NCBI GenBank assembly: GCA_037783415.1
Contig: JAZGTN010000062.1
Location: 349,501 to 413,500 of the forward strand
Direction: 5' to 3'
From: Leptasterias polaris
Taxonomy: Eukaryota; Echinodermata; Asteroidea; Forcipulatida; Asteriidae
DNA: 64,000 bases
Shown here: piece after piece, positions 46,601 to 58,600 of the stretch
Layout of the letters: every line of letters begins with the position of its first letter
How positions within the stretch are numbered: the first letter of the stretch is position 1
Translations under genes and position numbers: made by a program
Notes under the pieces: model-generated
Databases searched by the model: none
The model's input: the letters and a program-made list of their open reading frames with translations, nothing else
Told to the model about the DNA's origin: nothing

Positions 46601-49600
46601 AGATTGGCCAAGTTGAAAGAGGTAATATTCAAACTACTGTACATTACTGATGAATGAAGGACATTTGGACATGTATATGTGCATACACTTTGGACAAAGA
46701 ATAGCCGTGGTTAGGGAAGCCATCAAAAATAAATTAAGCAGTGTCCTGCATCCCACAGTGGTCAGCTGCAAAATCCTGCCACAGCTGGCCAAGGGGTCGC
46801 CCAGTGTGGCCACCTAGTCAAAACATGCATAACAATAGAACAATAGCAGCCTCTACAGGTGACTGCATTTATAAAGATTACAGCACACTTGGGCTGGCTG
46901 CACTCTGGCTGGGATTAAGATTGTTATCACCACTAATCCCATAAACAGTTCAATGGAGGTGTGAAAACGATCTGCCTGAAGATTCAGCCTCATATTTTTT
47001 ACAGGAGAATACAATAATTCAAGCTGTTATAAGTATCAAAATAATAACACTAGTGTAATGTTTTAAAGGTTTCTTTTTTGAACAGTAGGAATTTTCGTCC
47101 GAAGGTTTTTTTCCAAATCGCAGCCCGTGCGTGGGCATTGATAACATTCTGCCATCTGACACGTCGCTTGTCTTTGCAGCTTCGTTTTCAAAAAGATCGT
47201 TCCCGCATTTATCCGAATGAGGCAAGGCCGTGTATCGACGGACATGGTTGGTGGAGTCGTCCAGGTTGCATACAAGTTTTTTTTTGAGGGGTGGATGTTT
47301 TTTTCCTGTATATTTTAATATGACTAGATAATTTGGTAATGTCAGTAGGGAATTTTGTTCATTTAGATTCAGGTTAGGACTTAAAACAAGAAAGAAATAA
47401 AAACGCGGTATAGTAAACATAAGGAGTCTCAGTCAAGAATTGTGGTCAATAATGTGGGCAGCGCTGAGTACAAAGCAAAAATGTTGAAGTGTTGTTATAC
47501 TTTGTATCAAGTTACAACAAAGTGTAACAATTTTGTATCGATAATAACCCCAGAAGTTACAATTGCAGCACATCTAAAGGGAATTAAGTGGCTGGCTTAT
47601 GGGGGCATTCTGGTTTTACTTTTAGATGGTCTCGATAGATCGTTTTGCGGGCCTCACAGGATGACTGCTTGATATTAAAAAGTGTGCGATTATTTTTCCT
47701 AGGAAACGAAGCAAGCAGTTTAAATTATCCATAGAGCAAGGTTATAGACGCCAGAATGATTGACACACATAAGCCCTACCTCTAATTTCATAGAATCTAT
47801 TTTGAGATAATAAAACTGTGTAAAGTAACTGTTTTCCGAAGAATCAACTGAATCAAGTAACAAACTAAATCATGTCTCCTGCAACTGTGATGATTGAATG
47901 GCTTGTGCCCAAGTGGTCTGGAATTACGGAAGATGTTTCCGTAAACCGGGTGAAAACTAGTGAACCTCTCGTTGTTGGAAAGAAAGTCTGGGTCTCCTAC
48001 AAGTCGGGTCTTTTTAGTACTCAGATCATTGATATTGGACGTGGTAAGTGTTACATAATTTTCAATTTGGTCAATCTTGCATGTAATAATAAACCAAAAT
48101 ATTGCAGATGAAAGAAACATATGTTGCATGTTGTTAAATGGTCACTAGCTACCTTTCAGAATTTGTTTTATTGCATATTGATACAGAAAGTATGTAGGCC
48201 TAACCACAAAATCCTTGGACAAAAAAAAAGGAAGTTGTGTGGAACAACAGACCCAATAAAATTATGGGACATGCGTTTTGCTTTTCTCTTTAATTTGCGT
48301 GCGTACAAACGAAGATCATTTTATTTTGGGGGGCATGTTGTTGCTTTTCCTTAGATTTCCTTGGTTTTAAGATGTGTATTTTTCATTAATTTGTTTATTA
48401 ATAAACATTTCTTTTCTCTCATCAGGTCTTAAAAGGAGTATCGATAGTGACACCGATGATGAGGATGTTCCTTTGAATGTCCTCAGCAAGCGTCTGGCAG
48501 CCACAAAGCCAACCGAGCTCCACCCAGCCCATGCCCCGGAGCCAACCGGGCTCCCCCCAGCCCATGCTGCCCCGGAACCAACCGGGCTCCCCCCAGCCCA
48601 GGAAGGCCCGGAGCCAATCGAGCTCCCCCCAGCCCAGGATGACAGAGAGCCAACCGTGCTCCTCCCAGCCCAGGATGACAGAGAGCCAACCGTGCTCCTC
48701 CCAGCCCAGGATGACAGAGAGCCAACCGTGCTCCCCCCAGCCCAGGATGACACGGAGCCAATCGAGCTCCCCCCAGCCCGGGATGACAGAGAGCCAACCG
48801 TGCTCCCCCAGCCCAGGATGACGCGGAGCCAATCGAGCTCCCCCCAGCCCGGGATGACAGAGAGCCAACCGTGCTCATCCCAGCCCAGGATGACGCGGAG
48901 CCAATCGAGCTCCCCCAGTTCCCAGCGCCACCAGCAACCCTCCATTTGATTTCGGCTGAACTAAGAGAACTATCGCGAGAAGTTTCCAAAATCAAGAACC
49001 ACCTAGGTATTAAGGACTCAAAGCCTCAACCAAAGTACCTGCTTCTTGACGACGAGGAGGTTATGATCGGTGCGCCAGAGGTGGCTGTGCATGTCATGAG
49101 CAAAAATATTTACGACGAGATTCATGACAAGGTGAACTCAGTCAACGAGTTCGTCCTAAAGTTGACCTCTAAACTTTTTTCCGATCACGAACTGGCAAAT
49201 TGCAACTACCACGGGGGGCCTGTTGTTTGTAAGGGTGGCGTGGTAACTAAGGTAGCTCTTAAATTAAACGACAAGTTTAAAGCGATTATGTCCCAAGCAT
49301 GTATAGAATTTCCGGGGGCTTTGGCATCAGCGTCGGGGAAAAAGGGTTTGCGCGATTCCATAAACGGCAAATGTAGAAAAGTTGCAGCAAAATTGAACAT
49401 GTAATTTCGTTTGTTTTTTAGTGCTGGGACATAATCGTTTTAAACTTGTCATCATACTGGTAATAATAGGCCTATACATTTTGTTGGGTGTATATAAATT
49501 GTTATTTGTTTTATCCCAAAAGTAATTGTTTGCCGGGACATATTATCGTTTTAAACTTGTTTTCATACTGAATCATAAATTTTGTTTGTATATGTTTTTC

Positions 49601-52600
49601 CCAAGAGTACCGTAATTTACAGGCATTGACAATATTTTATTTACTTTCAGAAATAACTCTTTTTAACCAAAGCTACTTTTTATGCTTGTAGTATGAATTT
49701 GGGGGGTTGCATCATTTGATTAATTTAATTGAAATTGGGCATTTACAATCCAGAAAATAAAAATTATTACTTGGGGTGCATAATTACGGGCATTTATAGT
49801 TCTGGAAAAAATTATTCATTCATGATTTGTAACCAAAACTATTTGTTATGCTTGTAATATGAATTTGCATCATTTTATTAATTTAATTGAAATTGTGTTT
49901 CCCCCTACACCTCGGAGTAAAAGCGGGCATTTACAATCCGGAAAATATAAATTATTTGTTTTACTTGAAATATAAATTTTTGGGGTGCATACTTACGGGC
50001 ATTTATAGTATTGAAAAAATGTATTCATTCATAATTGTTTGGGTTTTTTTAAAACAAATATTATGTATATACTTACAATGATGTAGGCGTATGGTTTATT
50101 GTGGAGGGAAATAATAACATGATAACATATGGTGTTATCACAAAGTATAAATATTTGTCTTATGTGTTTTATTTACCCTCTGTCCATCATTATCACAGGA
50201 CTATGTTTAAATACTCACATCCAGGCTGAAAGTGCAAACAGCCTTTTTGTACCTGTTATAATAATGAAATCAACCCACTAAAAGTTTTTTAGACGAAACT
50301 GAAAATGACATTGAGACGTTCCATTTAGCAAACGGCTGAACATTATAGTTTGATACCAAGCACGCTGGCCTGGCCTAACCAGCCCAGCTTGATAATTTGT
50401 TGGCAATATTCCAAAGCTGTTGCACCTCCTGTGAAAACAAAAAAAATGAGATAGCTGCAAAAGAAATATAGTCGGGTTGCCTTTCCACACAGAGAAAAAT
50501 TCCACGCTAAATGTCATTGCGAAATAGCTTACTTCTGGGTACCGGCTGCCATAGTGAATGCGTTGTACAGACATCGTTCTGAATAAACACGCACGCCGGA
50601 GATGTGTTTTTTTTTAAGCAGACTTTACCTACAACGTTGCATTGTAATACTATGGCCAGATGAAGGTAACGTGTTTTTTCCCTTATAAATTGGCGTAATT
50701 GCGATTGTTGCCGTCCTACGTGCTAATTTTTTTTTAAATGGCAAGTAAATTGAACAACACAACTATCAATTGTGATCTCTTAATGTCCAAACGATGGCTG
50801 ATGAATTCCATTTTCCATTTTAAAAATCTTGAAAGCTGCTTTCTTAAAGAAACTTCTATGGTGGTATAAAAAACACCTTCAAAAGATTCTGCTCTGAATA
50901 CATGTACATGTACACAATAGAACAATACAATGGCAGTACTGCAGGAAGTTTGCAGCCTTCCGAGAACGCGCCGCAGTAAAGCCACAATGTGACCGCAACT
51001 AATTGGTATGTCTTTGAGGCCCACGAGCGGCCGGCCGGCCGCACGAGGGCCGCGATGCTGTCTATTGTTGTCACCGATTAACATATAAATAGCAGGCACA
51101 ACAAAGGACATCATCATTATGAGCTGGCCCTTGGAATTGGGCCGCATGAGCGCCGCATCAGCGCCGCATCAAAAACACAATCGCGGCCCTTCACGGGAGC
51201 ACTGCAGCGGGATGCAGGACACCGCTTAATTTATTTTTGATGGCTTCCCTTACAAGTTAGGTCCAGTCAGGTGGTCATCATGCTCTAGCTTGTATTCAAT
51301 TTTTGCCACTTCACTGTACTCCAGAACAATGATTTCCTTATCTAGCACTCCTTAAGCTGACTTACATGTTAGTGATATTCTTGAGCTGGATCTCCAACAA
51401 TTGACTTGTTCTAGTAGTAAGTCTGCATATATAGACAGTTTGCATTGGTAACAGGACACCAGGTGTGCTTGTACATTTTTGGAATATTTGTATGATTATT
51501 ATGCGTTCATAAAATACCCCCAGACAGTATAGGAAGTCCTATTGGTTAAAAAGTGGTCACATGACCATGTTTACCTGATATTTACGGCTGATAAAGACAT
51601 AGCTGGATTTGTTTAAACCATTTGGCTATACATGTGTTCAGCTTTCATAGGCATACGTGTGTTGGTGCACAAGCTTATGCAGATGCTAATAACGCGTAAT
51701 GCAATCAATACATACGGTTCTCAGTGTAAAATGTTTTAGGATGCAAGCACGCACAGCCGTTGACGCCGCGTGCAATTTTATCCTTGGAGAAACAGCCTGA
51801 GGACAGGAATTGAATAATTTAACAAGAAGACGAGTTCAATTAAAGTTTTTTCTTTGATGCTTTTTAACAAAAAAAGTATTTATGAATGGGTATAAGTAGT
51901 GACTCGTTTTTAAACGGCCGGTTTAGACCTTGTCGTCACTCTATTAGTTCCTTAAAATATCACAGTGTGATAAATGCTCATCAGCTTGGGATATGCTCAT
52001 GTGTACATTAGGGTACAATGCTGCAGCAGACTAGGAGCCAGACTTGTTGATTTAGGGTATACTTAGGGTAGACTGTAGAGGAATGTACTAATAAGAGAGT
52101 CCTTCATGGTGACTTCTACTTTATAACATGGGGTGAATTCTATGGAAAGAAATATAAAACACATGTATTAATAATACTACAAAAGCCCCCAACTCTTTTG
52201 TTGTTTGTTCTACTCACTGCACTGATCAATAGACTTGAAATGCCTGACGAGACTAATTTATTTTCTGACCACTGTTTGGTTATTTGGAAGAAAAAGCAAG
52301 ACATCATGTAGGGCAATTGTGATTGGAAAGTCATTCAATTCAAGATATATATGTGTACTGAATGCTTGCCTTCCCTTTTGCAAAATATGAAAAGCCAATT
52401 AGAGCTTTATAGTTTCCTACTAAACTGTAACGTGGGGATTGAATTACATAAACCAACATGATTATACATACCAACATGATTGACATAAACTTTAAAAAGT
52501 ACCGGATTGCATCAAAATAATGCAGTTGACCTCTTGTATTTACAGCAACACCAAAGTGAGATCAGCAAGTGGCATGTACAGCTACAGGATAAGGCTAAAG

Positions 52601-55600
52601 AGAATAAACGACTCAAGTCATCTTTTGACACACTCAAACAAGCCAATGATAACCTACGCAAACAGGTACATGAACATCAATACTCCATCAGTTTGGTGTA
52701 ATAGCATCATTGTGTGAAGCATAAAACACATTTTTACCAGTTTTATTTTTACTCGTTTTATTTACTAACCATTTAAATGAATTTTGTGAGACCGGTTTAA
52801 ACATTTAAATGGTTTCAAAGTATCACAAAGGTGCCTGCACGCCACCCCAGTGAGTATGATTGCTCGTTTTCAAAGCATGCACCCCCTTGCTCAGAACCCT
52901 TGCCCCCCCCCAAAAAAAAAAACCCCAACCCAAAACCCAAAACGAGATCAAAAATTTCACAGATGAGTGGTTCAATAAATCAAAAGCCCAAGATTTATGT
53001 TTGGGTGTCCCCCCCCCCCCTTAAAAAGTTTATTTAAGCCACTGAGAAGCAGGGTGATATGTTCTTGATGTTTCACTTGGCAAACCAGATGAGCTGCCAA
53101 ATTCTGAATTTACTGAAGTTTGAGGATTTGAGAAGTCAGCAGTCTAAACAACAAACTATTACAGCAGTCAATATGAGATTTATCAAGCGCATGTATGAGA
53201 TGTTCCTAGAAATAGCTTTTCTTATTGAACCACTTAAAAGCAAATCTATTACCACAAAAGAAATAATTTCAACAAATTTTTCTTTCAGTTGTCTGAAATT
53301 CAGGAGCAGAACAAGAGGCTGGAATCTCAAGCTATGAATGTCCAGAGCCGCTTGGCAAACCTGCAGAGAAAACAAGAACTAAGTGCACGACAGAAGGAGC
53401 TAGATAGTGTCTCACTTAAGGCTAAAGCTGAAAGTAGGCAACAACTGTTGGCCAAAGACAACACAGATGCAAGCAAATCAGCAGGACAGGCTAAACAAAG
53501 TACAAAGGTAGCAAGTAAATGTAGTATAAGTCATGGTTAAAAGACTCATTTAAATGTGTCATACATTAGCTACAGATGTGAAACAAATAGAACCACTGAA
53601 CGTTTCTACTGATTGAATGTTGCCATCTTGCAAAAACAGCTATCCAAGTTAGTCTATGCATGATCATATTTTTTATGTTTGACCAAAGTGTATTAACATT
53701 ACTTTTATAACCTTTCAATTGGATAAAGACTTGGCTGTCATTTTCTAGAGAAAAGCATGTAGTTCATTTAAGAGTAAGTTTTTACAATTTGCTGAATGTG
53801 TTTGAGGAGACCTCCATCAGTATGCATAATGGGGATTTATAATCCTTTTGGATATGAATGTACAATTGATTTATATTGTTACTGTACAGCAGTCTGCAGC
53901 AGTCTATGATGTCCTGGGTGTTTTGTTGGAATGGCTAAGTGAAGTACATCTAAGAAATACCATGACAGTGGATTGTATGAAACAACCTCTCATAGCGTTA
54001 CCTACACCTGCACTGACAAAGGAACGTTGCACCAAGGTAAACATGTGTACTAACCATGAGTACGTATTTGCACATGTTTGTTAACACAGACTTGTAGAAA
54101 ATGGAATGTGATATACATACTTATGAATTTGAGGCATGGTGAGTTCTAAACACAAAAGATGTGATGTCACATCCATGTTTTTTCCCCATAGCTTTGAATG
54201 CAAATATGATGAATTGCAATATTGGTTTTGGGGAGAATATGTTGTGTTTTAATTAAATAAGTATCAATCTTGCAATTAATTTTTAATGCATTTTGTTTAG
54301 TAAGATTTAGATCGAGCCATGGTTTCAATATTGTGGAAGTGTTGACTCCTTCAAGCTCTTGACAATGCATCTTCTTTTCCTTAAGATACTGCCGTCCATT
54401 GTGGAGGTTCTTCACTGTCTACCACCTTCCAGTTCACAAATACATCTACCGTGCCTTCAGTTCATATATTGGTCATTAGTGCACCTAGACCAATCTCAAG
54501 TACCTCAGGTAATAAATACATTGTTTATCTTTTTTTTACAAGATTTAATTGTTTATTAATTTATTTGTTTCAAACAAAACCTGTCTGAAAGGAAAGGTCA
54601 ACATACAATAAAAAAGTACAAACAGATAAGTGTAAAGCAAAATACAAATCTTAATAACCCAGACACACAGGGACGGCCACACAGCCTATACAGATAATTC
54701 GTAAAGATTGTAAAAACGACCTGAGCAGCTGACCAAGAGTGTCAAGAACATCACCATAAAAACAATTGCTTACAAAATCAACTGTTTTGTAACTATCACA
54801 AAATACTATGGTTTACACAGTCTACATTCTTAAAGGTACGGATGAATTTGGGTTCTTTAATGGGCACGGTCTTTTTAGTTGTCTGTTTCAACACGTAAAG
54901 ATTTTATCATTTTATAAAGTTGGGTCTTTGCTGCTTTCATAAAACAATTGTCATCTTATAACCCCCCAAACTGACCTTAAATACATCAAGACCCAAGTTC
55001 TGGTATAGTTAGAGTAGAGTGTGGGTTCACGTCCTGGTCTTGACATTTTGTGTTCTTGATTAAGACACTTGACCTTAATTTGCTTTGTAACTTGAATTGG
55101 ATGTAAAGCCCTTGGTCCTTTGTGTCTTGAAGCACCCATTAAGGAACCCAGTCCACTTATCATTAGAGAGATGGGGGCTTGCGTGCTCACAGATTGAATA
55201 TAGCTATACAAGGTACATGTACTTTTTAAAGGAAAATCTGTAGTATTCCTTTAATTTGACAAAACATGGTACCCTTGTGACATTATAAATTGTGTATGGA
55301 TGTTTACTACTGGCTTATAGATAGCTACTTAAAAGCTTGCCATGAACCATGTGATATACATGTTGTAGCAAACCCTCTTTAGTCCAAGGAGTTCAACATT
55401 TGAGCATTCACTTTGTTCTAAAGAGTCATAGGGCTCCAGAAACAAGTTTTTTATCATTGAACCTTTTTCAGCAGCGTAACCCTTTGTCGTCAACGTACCG
55501 TCGCCTTGGTGAAGAACTGTATAAACCCACTACAGTACGATTTGCTGTTGGTATACAAGATGTCAAGATTCTAGATGGCTTACATGAGAAACCCAAAGCA

Positions 55601-58600
55601 GCTATTTTCTTCAGAAGTCCCAATCTCCACATCAGATTGCTATCATGTCTTATTATTATGAAGACTCTCTCTCAAGGTAAGTGTTACATTACCCTCATGA
55701 ATGTATGAGACACTGCAACAGGATAGGAGCACAGACTCTCTTAACCAGTTCACTTCAAAGGACCCAATAAAATGTAAAACTCTTATGCAACACACAGTGA
55801 CGGGCCTATAAGTTGGCCTTCAAGATGCTGTGTGTTGGTGGTGGTCATGTCAACAAGCTACATGTGGTGAGGCACTGTAGCGGATTGAGTGTACACAGGC
55901 AATTGTTTTACAGAGTCATATGGTCATAGTCAATGGCCCAGGCAAAAGGCACTGTAAACAATGAACTGATTAACTCTTAGGATGGACTTGTGCCTAATGC
56001 CTTTGTTGAAGACCTATTCCTTTCACATACAGCCAAGATTTTGAAAAGACAGATTATAACTGCATTGTTATGAGACCTTTCATCTCTATTCAAGATGCTG
56101 TCTGTATGCTGGGCATTGGTTGATAATCGGCCATTACATAACAGCTTTCCAAAGGTCTGATTGTGCTTCAGAAACATGACCGTAAAAAAACATACTGAGT
56201 ATTAAAGTCTGTGAATGTCTTTATATTGGTGTTCAAACTGAGTTTCATTGACAAAACAAAATATTAATGGCTGGAAAATAAAGTTGCTTTTTGACTGAAA
56301 ATAATCCGGTACCTGGAAAAGGATTTTTAATCCCAAAGTGAACCAGTTAAATATGTGAGTGACATTGCTATCTTGTGTTGGATGTGTACCAGATTCTCAA
56401 AGTATGTGAGAGAATCCTGTTTTTCATGGAACAAAGTCTCAAAATAGGTGTCTTGATTTACAAACTTACAGATTGTATTTATTTATTATATATTTATTTA
56501 AATAATTTAAATTGTTTAGTTTATGAAACCAAGGGATCCTCAAAAGTAACTAGCACTGTAACCCGTAGGCCTGAAGATACCTGTGCAGAAAAGACAATGA
56601 AGAAATGTTCAGTTTTAGATGTGGGAGGAAAACCCCAAATAGGGAAAATATAAGTAATGAGAAAGGGACTGAAAATCCAAACCACATTAGGGTGGGGATG
56701 TTCAACCAACAAAAAAACATGTGAAATCCTTTTCAAAATTTCCTGAAAGTTTAAATGAAACTGACAGTAAAATTAATGTATCTGTAATTTTGGGGTTTAT
56801 ACTTTGTTCTGACACATGCAATATGATTATTTTGAAATTGCCAGTTGATGTCTTAGCCTTGGTGTTTGATGTTTTGAGGACAGACTTAAAGGAAGAATCA
56901 GCTAAGGGGTTGTTTATTGGATATCAAGCGACCCAAGTAGTAACTCCCTTCTTAAAGATGACTAACAAAGCATTGGTGACAAGTGCTATAGATGTTTGTC
57001 TGCAAATGTCAATGGAATCAGGTGTGGTATAGTGTATTTCATTTTGACATGCTAGTTTTATATGTATTGCTTTTGGAAAAGGGAGCATGTTTAACACTTT
57101 ATATTGTTTTTCTTATGATGAACATACTCCAAATGCTTCAATTGCAATTTTCAAGAGAACAATTCATTATGAAATTTGAAACTTGCATTTGGATAATTTC
57201 TGTTATTTAATAAAACTGGTTGCCCAAACTGAACTTTTCTACATGAGCCTGTTAAGTTTAACTTTTAAACATTGACTGTACATCGAAGCCTTAGATAGAT
57301 TATCCATAAACATATTCACCTCAATGATACAGGATATATCTGTCAGTACAAGGCAACAAGGCAGGATTCTCCCTTCACAGTGGTCTGCTGGCCAAATGCT
57401 AGTTAAAACACCCGAGGACAAGTCAAAAGTCTCTTAAAGTCTTCTGGCTAGCTAATTTAGTGTTGAAAAACATCCCTATAAATTGTAGTAAAGAAAAAGC
57501 TGGTGGACTATTGAAATGAAAAGCTACCTGTGGCCAATTTCATAGAGCTGCTTAAGCACAAAATTTGCTTAAGCACAAAAAGCCTTGCTTAGTAAAACCA
57601 GATTACCGGCCAATACTCCACTCGATTGTTATGCTAACTAAACAACAGCTAAATACAAGTCATAAGCAATGTACATCGCATGGAGTTTTGGCCAATAACA
57701 CGAGTATAATAAGCAAGCTTTTTTCGTGCTTAAGCAAATTTTGTGCTTAAGCAGCTCTATGAAATTGGCTCCTGGTCCTGCTGGCTTGTCATTGAACATG
57801 TTTAGAGGAAACCTAGTTAACTTAGTCACTGAAAATATTTAGGGTTACCTAGTCAATGAAGATGTTTAGGGGAAACCTATTCACTCAATGTGTTGAAGTG
57901 AAACCTAGTCACTGAAATTGTTGAAGGGAAACCTAGTCACTGAAAATGTTTAGGGGAAACCCAGTCACTGAAAATGTTTAGAGTAAATTTATTGACTGTA
58001 TGAAACTGCCTGTTATTAACAATATATTTATTCTATGGATGTTTAGTGTTAACCCAAGAGTTCCTAGATAGCTGCAGTAACGATGCATGGTTCCGTGCCT
58101 GTGCCACTGTGCTTCGTACACCCAACCTGGATTCCAAGACGTGGGAAAAACTCAGCATTATATTACAGAAACTCTCCAAGATCAAGTAAGTGTTTAAGTT
58201 AATAAAACACTCCAGTGAATTATCAAAAACAAATCATTATTTACATTTAACAATGACTCTAGGTTAAAAAATTTTGAGTTTAGCAGGGAAGACAAATGGT
58301 TGCATTGCTTGAAGATTTTTCCCCTTTTTTTGCATTTCCTGTTTTTCCAATTGATAAATTTTGATAACACATTGGAACATAATGACATATGAAGCTTGAT
58401 TTGGAATGTATGCATACAGCACAAATCTTGAACATCAATTGACAAAACGTTTATATCTGTAAGAAATTCGTGGGCCTTTAAACACAAATAAAGACATCAT
58501 ATCTGAAACTTTTCACAAGTATGAAAATTGCTTCATAGGCCCTGTCTTTATCAACCCATAATGTATTACATTTCTTGTACCAATGGACATTGTTTCTTTC

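Larger units (their letters stand above)
46711..51252 (+). mobile_element. Transposon-like unit carrying a BEN-domain gene
   Basis: The left terminus 46714-46754 (GGGAAGCCATCAAAAATAAA..) and right terminus 51209-51249 are inverted repeats identical at 40 of 41 positions. TTA lies immediately outside both ends (46711-46713, 51250-51252), a 3-bp target duplication of the PIF/Harbinger TTA type; the class is inferred. No further copy of the terminus is seen inside, so this looks like one 4.5-kb element, not two MITEs. Subterminal GCGCCGCATCA repeats occur near 51147-51172. Apart from the BEN gene I see no convincing transposase, only weak minus-strand open stretches at 50278-50574 and 50734-51147. 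The unit lies in the CCDC138 intron 46622-52545, same strand. Confidence 0.75.

Noticed and set aside
48367..48995. Long minus-strand ORFs (up to 192 residues, Trp/Gly-rich) across the BEN gene repeat
   Set aside because: They are periodic shadows of the 36-bp coding repeat. The plus-strand frame is the one with a start, splice sites and a downstream BEN domain.
46714..51249. Interpretation as two independent MITEs in opposite orientation
   Set aside because: Neither end has a partner terminus nearby, while the outer ends share a TTA flank; one element is simpler.
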